Part shown: positions 34,831 through 45,600 of the stretch, in pieces
Numbering within the stretch: position 1 is the stretch's first letter
Layout: each line of letters starts with the position of its first letter
Assembly: GCA_019914945.1 (NCBI GenBank)
Contig: CM034105.1
Location: forward strand, 13,578,001-13,642,000
Length of the DNA stretch: 64,000 nucleotides
Source of the DNA: Typha latifolia
Lineage: Eukaryota; Streptophyta; Magnoliopsida; Poales; Typhaceae
Direction: 5' to 3'
Translations under genes and position numbers: made by a program
The notes under the pieces: generated by a model
What the model saw: only the letters and a program-made list of their open reading frames with translations
Databases searched by the model: none
Told to the model about the DNA's origin: nothing

Positions 34831-35536
34831 TGATCGCATTAATTAGTTGCCCACTTTCTTCACTTTGAAAAAGTTATCTTTGCTCACGTGCTTTCTGTTG
34901 GTAAAGATGGGGGCACTGACACTCCCGTATGTTATTAGTATCTCATGTTTCAATAGATAATTCCATACATACCAAGATGAAGGTGTTTGGGAGAAGAGTG
35001 TAAGTACAGAAATTTTTATGGCAAACTTCAAAAAATGGATCTAGAATTAGAGAGTAGTATTAAATTACTTAGCAGCTGATCAGCGTATTAAGAATCTAAG
35101 ATAATCATGAAGACATATCCCTAAAATCCTTACGTTTTAGAACTTTTTATCCATTTGGCAAAAATATAGTGCTCTTGATCTATAATAGCTACCCCTGCAT
35201 TTATATGTAATTATGTTCAGCTAGATATGTCCAATCAACTCTTTTGGGCTAAGTATCAGTCTGCTTTGAGAATCTTCATTCCGTTTTTTATACTTATTTT
35301 TCAAGTAATTCTTGTGGCAGTTGAAAGTATCTCAGTCCTATTTGTTCTGCAGTTCTCAGCTTATTATCCAGGAAGGTTCAGTACTCGTGGAGCACCAGAA
35401 ATTAATGGTTTGAGAAGCATCTGAATAAAAACTTTAGCTTGATATCGTAGTTTTTATGATTTATACTGTCCTGAAGTCTGAAAATGGAGTTGGCATGCAA
35501 TGTTGCTGCTATGTTTTATGTGTGGATTATTATAGA

Positions 35537-35576
35537 CTCCTGCCCCTGCTTGGGATTCAGAAACATGCCAGTGAAG
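35537..35576 (+). pseudogene. short LRR relic from a CNL gene
   Basis: CTCCTGCCCCTGCTTGG matches, base for base, part of the LRR region of CNL2 (34054-34070), and CNL1 near 29032 with one difference. A weaker match continues through ACATGCCAGTGAAG. It lies about 0.8 kb past the CNL2 stop codon and is far too short to code for anything. It is probably debris of a further CNL copy. Confidence 0.45.
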
Positions 35577-35935
35577 TTAAAAGTTATACGCCTTTGAAAT
35601 CTGGTATCCTAGACTACCTGCTGTAAATTATTGTCAGACATAGGAAAAGATCCTATCGTACAGATCTGTTTGAGCATTGATAACTTATAAAATTATATGG
35701 AGATGATCCTCCTCTATATCAATAACACGTCTATAAAGGTTTTTTTGAGTCTCAACTTGCGAATTAAAAGTTATAAACTTCTAAACCTGTTATTCCAGAA
35801 ATTTTACCATAGATTTATTTTCAGATAGATGAAAAGATCCTAACGTACAGTAACGATCTAGGCATTGATAATTTATGAAATATTTTACAATTATTCTACT
35901 CCATATCAGGAACATATCCGTCAAATGTCATAAGT
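35577..35935 (+). repeat. degenerate tandem duplication, period about 187 bp
   Basis: Two units start with TTAAAAGTTATA at 35577 and 35764. They share ordered blocks: the AAAAGATCCTA motif, GCATTGATAA plus TTTATGAAAT/CTTATAAAAT, and CTC(C/T)ATATCA followed by AACA. Substitutions and small indels are frequent, so the duplication is old. Confidence 0.6.
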
Positions 35936-38900
35936 TTGGACATCCAAAAATTTCAATAGTTTCTACTCTACGGAAAGAGATATGGCTTGCTTGAGAGAAA
36001 TTCTTTTGTTCCTCTCTTTTCAAAGTTGCCACCAAATTAGACGTGATATCATATCCCACCCACTTAGCAAAGGAGATTTCAAAGCTTGGCAACTATCCTT
36101 CCACAACTATCTACAGAGGACACACCCTGGATCTCGAGTAACACCTTTGATTATCACAACATCCTCTGAATCGATTTTAGACTGAAGAACAAGCCAAATA
36201 AATTCTTTTAACCTTCATAGGAATCTTTATCTTTCAAATGATGAACGAGGATAAGAGCCCACCAAGAATTTTTTTTTTTTTAAACAGTTGGAGAATAGAA
36301 TTTATACAATTTTTAAAGCTCATATAAACAACATAATATCCATAGTAATAAGATATGCATCATTTAATTATCACGGTGTTAAAACTCCAAGAAGAAAATG
36401 TATACTGTATCCAAACAGAGGTCTTCGTTGTCCCACTCCAAAGATTCTCTGATTAATTCCACGCCTCCGGAGAAGAGAACATGAAATGTATCCGTTCTCA
36501 TTTAAAACAGTCTTTTGACTAACTTTAGCTGATAATGTGAAAGATTTGACCTCTTTTTAAAAGGAGAACAATGCCTTCCAAGGAGCAGTATGAGAGGATG
36601 ATATAAGCCACCATTTTTTTCTCCCTTGCAAACAGTCCCCCAAAAGCTAGAAAGCTTCACTTCGACCTTTCCAAAAGAATGCTCTTTGCAAGGAATCAAT
36701 ATTCTTTTTAACACTTGTTCAAGAATTTTGAAACAAATAGCAAATAATGAGGAAGCTATGATACGACAAAATCGACAAAAGTAATCCTTGGCCTCCAACT
36801 CTGAAATTTAAATTTTTTTTTTCTAATTTTAATCTTTTTTTATAAATTTTTAATAAGCTGAAGAGTATATGTATGAATTAATGTAGTTTATTTAGGTCTT
36901 GTAATTTATATAGGGCCAAATTTGCCAGTTGACGTGGAATATAGTACATAATTGTAGGGAAAGTCTTGCCTTAATGACCATCAACAGTTTCAATGCCCAA
37001 TACTTCGTGTCTCGTCCACGTGTGCAGCAATTATCGTGCACGTCTCCCGGATTGACGCGCTGACCCAATCGGTCATTGTACGCGATCAGCTTGAGAAGTC
37101 AAACTCATAGACTTTTTCTTCTACCCATCCATCCAGATTTCGCCACCACCAACCTAACTCTGCTCATAATCAACTTAGGGTCTTGCCTTCAACTTTAACC
37201 TCAAATAATATTAATTTTTTTTAATAATTTAGTGACTTAGTTTAATTCGGTGGATGATTCAGTAGATTAGCTTGAAAGAATAAAGACGACTTAAAGTAAA
37301 TCTCAACGGTATTTAATTCAGAGCAGTTATTAAATAACATATATGATTTGAACTAGATAGCTAAAAACTCGGTAGAATCTAAATGTCTTTATATCTAGGA
37401 AGAGTTTGTCCTTTGTTCAGCTCATATTTATCCTTCAGACTCGTGAATAATAAAAAAAAACCACCACATTACTCAGCACGTTATTGATTATGGTTGATTA
37501 AGCATAGTTAAGCATCAACTCGCCATGCACAAGTCAGGCTAAAATTGAAAAAAATAAAATAAAAAATATAGCTAGCTACAAGTTTATTATTCTTATTCTT
37601 ATTATTATTATATTTTTTTTCTTCCAGAGTTTATAAGAACAACTGGGGCATTTGCTAGACGGGAGTGCCCAAATGCCAATTGCCAAGCTTTTGTGGATGT
37701 GGAAAGAAGGATATATAATTGTTAGTACACTGTTTGGATTAGGAATCGCTCTGCGTATATACCGATTCGTTTTATTACAAAAAGAAAGTATATACTGGTT
37801 CGTGGGCCCACTCTTGTCGAGCGGTGGGTAGTTGGGCCCCACTTGGCCAGGGGGGATCTTGACTCATGACTCTTGAGTCTTGACTCAGCTCAGTTGTTGG
37901 TCGCTCCTTAACAAGTGGAGAGATCCACCAAACTTGCACAAAAGGATTTGAGTAGCAAATTAGAAGAAATGTTTGGGGTTTTGATGATAAAAATCTCCTC
38001 TATATATATCTGTGGGGGTATTTGTACAGTGTTAGATAGGATTTTAATAATAAAAACTATTGTTAAAATTTAAAGTTTTTTTTAATAAATTTATAGATAG
38101 GTTTTGTCAAGGGCTAATCATGAATAAGGTAGAGCTTATATGCAAATTAACTTTTTTTAACAGTTAATCACATCTTAATATATCAAATATCAGTGAATAG
38201 CTCCAAAAAAAAAAGAGTTGATATGTAAACTCTCTAAACTATTTAAATATATCATTAAGTCTACTTGTACAATATTTCAATAAAAATTCCAACAGAAATA
38301 TTTTTTTTTTTTTTGACTAAATCAATAATTGGAGAAAAAAAATGTTTCCCCTCTTCCTCCTCGTTCTATATATTTTTCATATTCTATTTCTAACAATATT
38401 TTTATCCATCAATTAACTAATTAATTAATTTTATAATAAAATTTGGTCCTTAAATAAGAGGGCTCGTTTGTACTTAAATTTCAGTAAATGTATGTTTTTT
38501 TTCTCAGGGAGGTGAAAGTGATAGGGTCAAAAATGTAATTAACCCTTCCCTTTACTGTGCCGCCGCCATTCTATAAGCATTTTAAGTGGGGAGGGGGGGG
38601 GGTGGGGGCCACACCACGTCAGGCAAGTGAAGCTGTTGCCTGTTCCAGCTAAGATAGGGAGGATCCAACCAGGGACCGGCATCTCACACTGCCGCCTCTC
38701 TGGAAATTAAAACGAGGGTTTGATCTTTTTTCTCTCTCCTCTCCACGAGAGAAATTAAGGCGAAAAGGCCCCCCCTTAAAAAAGGCTAATCTCTTTCCGC
38801 TTACAGCAAGAAGGGGAAAAAAAGGAAAAAAAGAAAAAGAGAGAGACAGAGAGAGAGAGAGAGAAAACCAAAAGGAAAAGAGAAAAAATCCCGATCGCGC

Positions 38901-38989
38901 CGGGAGGGGGAAGAGAGGGGAGAGATTTGGGGGGTGATGATGAAGGAGGAGGCCAGATCCTAAGCGGCGATCCCATCTACCCTCCTCTA

Positions 38990-38990
38990 C

Positions 38991-39023
<33 letters not shown>

Positions 39024-39030
39024 GGGAGGG
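38990..39030 (+). repeat. (AG)n-rich microsatellite in the kinase leader
   Basis: An almost uninterrupted AG dinucleotide run broken by a few GGG steps. A related GA-rich block lies at 38811-38880. Such runs are common in plant core promoters and 5' leaders (GAGA-type). Confidence 0.85.
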
Positions 39031-40504
39031 AGGAGATCTTTTGATCTTTTCGGAGCTCCGATTCGTCTTCTTTCCCGTCTCTCGATCAAGGCTCGATTCG
39101 CCTGTCGTCGATTCTTTGACTCTTGAAGGAAACCCTAACCCTAGGTGCGCATCCCCTTGATGAATCTTCTTCTTTTCTTCCTTACATATATCTGAGTTGA
39201 TTTCTTGGCTACTTTTGTGGTGCTTCGAGGTTTCTTGTTGTTGGTTTGTTGCATTTCATGAACGATACGTTGAGTTGATTGGGTAGAATTTGAGCGTTTC
39301 CTGGGCTTTCTTGAAGTTTGACTGCAGTTGATGAAGAATGCCATGAGTTGATTGGGCAGGTCATGTGTTTTCTGTGAAAGAGAACTGAACATTTTGTTTT
39401 ACTCTGCGTATTTGTTTATATATATATAGATGTTCATACATGCCTGCACATGTGCAATATTTTTCAATACATTTGCCTTGTTGATGTATCAGTGTCCTGT
39501 ACTGTCTATATCACGAATCATCTCATCGTTGATTACTATTGCTTGACATCAAAATTAAACCAACGGCATACCTTCTTATCTTTTTAGATGTTTGTACTTG
39601 ACCTATTGTTTATCTTCCCTTATATCCTAAGATTTCAGCTACAAATCAAGATAATGATCCACGATATTTTGCTACAGCTTTCTGTAACCTCGGCATTACT
39701 GTTGAAGATCATATATTGGTGAAATTTCTCTCAGACAATAACTTGTGATAACCTCTAGAATCTGAGGCCACTGCACTTAATAAAGAGTACCCAGGAAAGG
39801 TGATACTCATAAGATCACCAGTACCAGTTGTTTGATACAATTAAGGTTTTTTATATTGAGGTGCACAAGGCATGCTGCTCGATACTTACCATTAATAATT
39901 GGTAATAAACAAATACTTACCTTATTAGTTGCAATGTCATTTTGACTAACTAGAGGCAAGATTTAGTGCTGCCTAGTTTCTTAAATGATACACTTGGATG
40001 TGTTGGAGACATTAGATGGATGTCTGAATTAATTTTAAATGTCTTCATTCTTCAAAAGGCCCTAAGTCCATAGGAGTCTACATTGGTTGTGTTCGATATT
40101 TGTTTATTTTGCTAGTTTCGATACTAATTAGTGTACAATTTGGGTTGATTAGATATGGCTTCTTATTTTTAAGCTCAATAAGTAAGGGATTAATAGAAAG
40201 GAGGCCGTCTGACTCTGGCATGATTTTATTAAGTTGTGGGCTTTTTGAGTAAGCAAACCAACTAGGAGAAGCAAAGAAGTAATTAGGTATACTAGGCCTT
40301 GCTGCCTTGGTGAGTTGTAAACCCTGACCTGAGTGCATAAGTTTAATAGCAGATTCTGTCTTGTTAAATAGTGGTAGGAAGCTTAATAGGTGAGCCTTTC
40401 CTCTCCATCAAGATCCATAGAAAGTTCATTATCATAATATATGGACTTTTAGACTAAATGCAAGTGCCTTTTATTCGAAGAGCTACATTTCTTTGATGCG
40501 GCAT

Positions 40505-40660
40505 TGTCTTCCATCATAAGGTTTTGCAATTAGCCGCATCCAAGTGATCATGGGCTCAAGCCTTGGAAACAACTTATTTAGAGATGACGGTATGGCTACT
40601 TACATTTCCCCTCACCGAACCATGTAAGCCAAAGTCTCATGCACTAGGAACACCCTTTAT
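40505..40660 (+). mobile_element. tRNA-derived SINE remnant (Au-like)
   Basis: A B-box-like GGGCTCAAGCC (40552-40562) is followed by TTGGAAACAACTTATTTAGA, a GGTATGGCTAC block, a CCCCTCACCGAACC block, and the tail CATGCACTAGGAACACCC plus TTTA. This order matches the body and end of a widespread angiosperm SINE family, as I recall it. The 5' part with the A box is not clear, so the left edge is approximate. Confidence 0.55.
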
Positions 40661-41097
40661 TGAAATTTTTTATTAATTGCCTGCTTGTATGTTTTGTTTA
40701 GTGCGGGGTTGGCTACTTTATGATAATTCGTCATAGGATCTGGCAAAGATGAAAGTTGTGATGTGGCATTTACAATAATATAAGCTGACATGATTGACAT
40801 ACATGTCAAAGCAAGGTTCATTAGTGGCGTGGTTGCTAGCTATGTTTTTTTTTCTGTTGCTGGTCAGATTTAAGTTCCTTCACCATGGATATCTTAATTC
40901 TATTATAAGTTTTTAGTTCAATCTTTTTTCACCTTTTTGGCTGCCTTATTTTTGCTGCTGCATCTGTAATAACTGATTATGATCTAAGATCAATAGGTTA
41001 TGATGCAACATCTAAAATAAAAACAACTGATTTGATGGCTATACTTGTCAATGACAAGATTCATTAATGGGTGGTGGTGGTGTTTGCTGCTGGTGGG

Positions 41098-41105
41098 GTT
41101 ATAAC
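41098..41105. repeat. target-site duplication, left copy, of the 41106-41780 element
   Basis: GTTATAAC here and GGTATAAC at 41781-41788 are an 8-bp direct repeat with one mismatch bracketing the element. Eight bases is the hAT size. Confidence 0.6.
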
Positions 41106-41196
41106 TAGGGCTGTCAAAAAAGCTCGCTGGAATGCAAGGATCATAAGCTTGGCTCGAACTTGGCTTGAGCTTTAAATGAGCCAAGCTGAGCTAGGT

Positions 41197-41335
41197 TTTT
41201 AAAGGTCCTTCCCTTTTGGGAAGGCTATGGGTGAGGACTGAGGACGGATTCAAACCCCCAACATTGTAGTTTGTAGCCACATGCTCTAATCCTCTGAGCT
41301 ACAGGCCTCACACTGTCTCCACTGGATCTCGAGCT
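41197..41335 (-). pseudogene. plastid-derived fragment with decayed trnR-ACG
   Basis: Read on the minus strand, 41308 to 41228 follows the plastid tRNA-Arg(ACG) gene closely: GGCCTGTAGCTCAGAGGATT, then TAGAGCATGTGGCTACAAAC, and a T-arm GGGGGTTTGAATCC. The 3' flank CCCAAAAGGGAAGGACCTTT (near 41199-41218) also matches the plastid sequence beside this gene as I remember it. The anticodon reads ACA instead of ACG, the invariant TTCGA of the T arm reads TTTGA, and there is a 7-bp duplication near the acceptor end. It cannot be a working tRNA. The outer limits are uncertain. Confidence 0.7.
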
Positions 41336-41399
41336 TGGCTCGAATTAGCTCAATATATATTTCTTTAATGTAATATACTGTACGCTGTCTTTTTTAAAA

Positions 41400-41637
41400 T
41401 TTAGAATAATGTGTTGTAGCATAGTTTATAATGCCCTTCGATTTCAAATTGGATGATTAGGGTTCGAATCCTAGATTTTACATATAGAAAGATTAATTTT
41501 TTAATTGGTTGAATGAATTTAGTCTCACATCGGGAAATGAAGAGTTATGAATCATGAATTCATCTTTATGTGTGCCCAACTCTCAAAAGGCTGTAATATT
41601 GTAGCTATGAAGTAAACACGAAATAAATTTTTTTTTT
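41400..41637 (+). mobile_element. SINE-like insertion inside the MITE
   Basis: A perfect Pol III B box GGTTCGAATCC (41461-41471) lies 44 bp downstream of an A-box-like TAGCATAGTTTATAATG (41417-41433). The segment ends in a T run. TTTTTTAAAA occurs at both inferred edges and could be a target duplication, but it is low-complexity. It also contains GTCTCACATCGGG, close to the plant snRNA upstream element, probably by chance. Family not recognised. Confidence 0.4.
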
Positions 41638-42649
41638 AAAAACTGAGCCAGTTTGAGTAGAGTCGTGCCAGCTCGATAATCTTACTAAGCCGAGCCGAGC
41701 CCATGTTATTAGGCTCGTCTTGAGCTCGAGCTAAACTTCAATTTCAAATCTCGCTCAAGCTCGGCTCGTTTACACCCCTAGGTATAACGATATAGTATAA
41801 GTCTCTTAATGGAGCATTTATTGGATTTCCTACTTCATTCTTTTTTCTCAGTCTTTGGTTTTATTTATTCTTCATGTTCTTTTTAATTTGTGTCAAATAT
41901 TTTTATTTTCTCACCAATCAACATAGAATGTCTTTTTCTTGCTTAACTTATCCTGAATTTCGCATTATATCAAGTGCCTTCTCTTTTGTTAATTTTGGTT
42001 TAGTTTTGTTCCCTTTTTATGTTTCTTTTGTTCCTTGCTATTTCGTTGAGTAAAAGTTGATGACTTTAATTTAATGATTCTTGGCTATTATAGCATACTG
42101 GTTCATTTTTTTTTATAAAATTTTTGCAGATACATTGTCATGCCATAGCAGTGCTTGATTTCAGTGCTGAATTAGTTGAAAGTTCAGAGTTACAGCATGA
42201 GATGATTTTGATTCGTCCTTGTCATAGATATCCATTTTCTTTCCATATTAGAGGTTCCAGTAAGGTGCCTCTTTTTCATGTTGATAGTTATCAATGGCCA
42301 TGCTCTAGAGATGCAGTTCTCAATCATTAAGCTGCAGTCACTGTTGAAGAGCAAAATGAAAATTGTTAGTACTGAAACTACTTTTGAGTTTTGCTAACAT
42401 ACTATATATGTAGAAATATGTGCAGTTATATCTTTGAATTCAGCTCTGTCCACATGCATGAAAAAACTGAGGCACCATTCACCTCCATGTAATTGCCAAA
42501 ACTACCTTGGGATATCATCTTGGAGGGAGAAGAAAGATTATCAAACTGGATTTTATTTTTTCTTAAGTATTTCCTTCTAGTTTTAACTTATTTATGCATC
42601 ATGGGAATTTTAGGGCATGAAGATCGTTAATGATGTCCTCTAAGAGAGA

Positions 42650-45600
42650 ATGATGGAACATGAATCTGAGAAGAGATTTCCGGTCAATCCTAAAGATTAC
42701 AAGTTGTACGAGGAAATTGGAGAAGGTGTTAGTGCTACAGTGTACAGGGCTCTCTGTATTCCACTAAATGAGATAGTTGCTATTAAAGTTCTTGACCTTG
42801 AGAAGTGCAATAATGATCTGGTAAGTTAGTTTTTTGCTATTATTATTGGAAGTTTGAGTTTTTCGCTTTGGTAGATATGTAGCTTAGATTTCCTTGCTTT
42901 CATGTACTTTTTTTTTCTTTCGTGTACATTCTCAACTTGTTTGTACTCACTGCTCCACAATGTTTGCCCACATAATTTCATGCTCCATTACTTCTACCCG
43001 GTGTCCTTCCAGACTCAGTTATTTTTCTTTTTCTTGTTGACTTTTCCCTTTATTCCTAGCTCTGTTCTCAGGGTGGCATCCAAGTACTTCTTTAGATGTA
43101 GGCAACAATGTGTTCATAGATTGATATTTTCATTTTGTTCCTCTGTTTGCATTTGCTAATAATGGTGGATTTCCTCAATGTGAAATATATCAAATAATGG
43201 GTTTAACTGTTAATTGTATATATCTCTTCCCTTGTATGGAAGATAGTAAAAGTTCAATACATGTCGCTTGTCTACTGGATCATAGGAGCAATGGCAAAGC
43301 AAGATGCATCCTAACCAAATCAATCACATAACAAGATCAGAATATGTTATTGTGCATTAAGAAAAGGAAATAAGTCAAATATCTTCAAAATGTAAGGGGA
43401 GAAAGGCTAAAGATATTATAAACTGAAGTTTGATATAGAAACTGCAAAAGCATGGAGGTTGGGTACATTCTGTATTTAAAGATCGAGGCTAAAATATTGT
43501 CAAAATTCAAGTAATGAAGTTGCTATTTCTTTAAAATTGACACTTTGGGTGAAGGGGATTCACTAGAGCTTCTTTGCCGAAAATGGTGACATGAGGAGGT
43601 TAAAGACATGTCCACTGACTGTTTGAAACATTGCCAAGGGGATGATGAGGTCTCCTATCTTGGAGAACATCACATGATTACAGTAAGACATCTGTTTTTA
43701 AGGTTGCTGTATGATATCTCAGCTAAGAGTGTAAGAGTTTAAGGAATTGTTATGGTAATAGGAAGGGTTCCTGTAACTGCTGATGATTAGTGGACTAATA
43801 TCTGAAAAGAAATTCCTTACTTTGCTTAAGAAACATTCCTTTTCTCTATCACACAATTTCCAACAATGGCGGAGAAGTGGAGAAAAATTAAATAGCAATT
43901 ATTGAGGAACATGGGAGGCCTTGAATAGGTCTCAACCATATATATATATAATTTCTTTATTTGATAATTTTCATGGATTTTGTTGTTCCTGATAGGTCAT
44001 TATCTTCTAATGGTAATATGTTTACAAGAAGAGAAACTTTCAGTTGTATCTTTTTTTTAGCCTCTCTGGATGCTTAAAGCAGAAAGTATCTAATTCTTTG
44101 ATTGTTTGCTACTCTAATATGAAAAATCTAGAGATGCATCTGAGAATCATGGTAGTGGATCTTTCTTCCACTGGTATAAGGTGAATCTTTATTATCTGGT
44201 GCTAAAAATATCATTTTTCAAAGGTGGTGCATCCTTTGTTTCTTTTTATAATCTCTTTGTGATTCTCTAATTTTACAGGATGGAATAAGAAGGGAAGTAC
44301 AGACAATGATCTTGATTGATCATCCAAACGTTCTTCGTGCACATTGCTCTTTCATAGTAGAGCATAATCTTTGGGTTGTGATGCCTTACATGGCTGGAGG
44401 ATCTGCTCTTCATATTATGAAATCTTCATATCCAGAAGGTTTTGAGGAGGCAGTTATAGCAACTCTGTTACGTGAGGTCCTGAAAGCTCTTGTTTATTTC
44501 CATTCTGATGGGCACATTCATAGAGATGTTAAGGTAATTATGTAAAATTTGACTCTGTTGTCTTTCGTTGTCTTTTCTATTTACAGATTAACCCTTTTAT
44601 GACCAAATGCGTGCCAAATGGGTTAAATTGAGTTATGGTTTTTGTTTGTGGTCCATGCATATTTAGTGGTCTATCTTGGGCTCAAGGTGCCATTGTGAAG
44701 CACAAAAGATAGAGTATTTCAATTCAGAGAATAAAAAAATTCTCTCTTCTTGAATTATTCATTTGCTTTTCATTTATTCGTATATAACTTGCTGGCCTAA
44801 TAACCTGATAACCATAAAGTTGGCAGCTGGTATTAATACTAAAGAGAGCTTATAATTTCTCGCCCAGAAGAAATGCCAGATGTCATAACTAATAATTTTT
44901 CACTCAAGTGACATGTTTAGCTTATTTGTGGGAAGGTTGCCAACTGGAAGTCAATCTAGTAGCTTTCATTCCAAGTTCTTTTTCCCTGTCAAATTGCCTT
45001 CCTGGGACAAGTATAATTAGCTGGTACTCTAGATATTTTACATTGCTGGGTAAATATGTGTGTCAAATGAGTGTGGCAAAGAAATTGTCTTTATAGACTT
45101 CATGGTCGATGACAATTATAGTAGTAGCTTTTATGTTTGGTTCTTTTCTGACTTTTCGTCTACTATATTAACTGTTTATCCATCTTCCATATACAATTGG
45201 GTTATTACATATGGGTATAATATATATACATTTATGCACCACTTTTCCCAATATATTGAGGTTGTTCCACCCTTTTCTTTTCAGGCTGGGAATATCTTAA
45301 TTGATGCTAATGGAGATGTTAAGCTGGCAGATTTTGGAGTCTCAGCTTGCATGTTTGATACTGGTGATAGGCAACGATCACGAAATACATTTGTTGGGAC
45401 TCCATGTTGGTGAGCTTTTCAAATTTACTCCATTTTGTTTTTGGCAATGTGATAATAGTGCTGATTTAGTACATTGAAGCTCACCCTCCTTATCTTCTCT
45501 TACATTTTTGCAGGATGGCTCCTGAAGTTATGCAGCAATTACATGGTTATGATTTTAAGTGAGTGGACAACTATCTAGTTGGGACATGTTAAGTCCATTT

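Larger units (their letters stand above)
34720..38570. other. intergenic region right of the CNL pair
   Basis: Begins with the residual copy-2 3' flank, then AT-rich DNA. It contains a short CNL LRR-like relic (35537-35576) and a degenerate 187-bp tandem duplication (35577-35935). Nothing else can be supported as a gene. The G-run near 38587-38607 and the CT/GA-rich stretch beyond it mark the approach to the kinase promoter. Confidence 0.4.
41106..41780. mobile_element. hAT-type MITE with nested insertions
   Basis: The ends are inverted: left TAGGGCTGTCAA and right TTTACACCCCTA (reverse complement TAGGGGTGTAAA). They are bracketed by 8-bp near-identical direct repeats. Both arms carry the GAGCTCGAGC / GCTTGGCTCG motifs typical of a common plant MITE group. 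No coding capacity. The centre is split by a plastid-derived segment (about 41197-41335) and probably by a SINE (about 41400-41637), so the original element was about 300 bp. Confidence 0.75.
38571..42649 (+). promoter_or_regulatory. promoter and probable 5' leader region of the GCK kinase gene
   Basis: A CTATAAGC TATA-like site lies at 38571-38578, followed by GA-rich sequence. The likely first leader exon ends at the donor CCTAG|GTGCG (39144/39145), directly after a telo-box-like AAACCCTAACCCTAG. A pyrimidine-rich acceptor TTTTTGCAG ends at 42129. Between them lies roughly 3 kb of probable leader intron that has collected a SINE remnant (40505-40660) and a nested MITE (41106-41780). The start codon is at 42650. 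Leader exons are inferred from splice-like signals only. Confidence 0.45.

Noticed and set aside
38587..38607. G-quadruplex-forming promoter element at the G run
   Set aside because: The run is essentially one long G stretch broken by a T; without four separated G tracts or data, I do not call a structure.
38649..39089. 146-residue minus-strand ORF rich in Ser, Leu and Phe
   Set aside because: Produced by reading the GA-rich leader region backwards (CT repeats); low complexity, no domain.
39130..39144. Interstitial telomere repeat (AAACCCTAACCCTAG)
   Set aside because: Only about two units in a 5' leader context; better explained as a telo-box promoter or leader motif than as telomeric DNA.
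41228..41308. Functional nuclear tRNA gene on the minus strand
   Set aside because: The T-arm TTCGA is changed to TTTGA, the anticodon stem no longer pairs well, and a 7-bp duplication disrupts the acceptor end; the plastid-like flank shows it is a transferred fragment.
41461..41471. Functional tRNA gene around GGTTCGAATCC
   Set aside because: Only the B box is good; no cloverleaf acceptor or anticodon arms can be drawn, so it fits a SINE promoter better.
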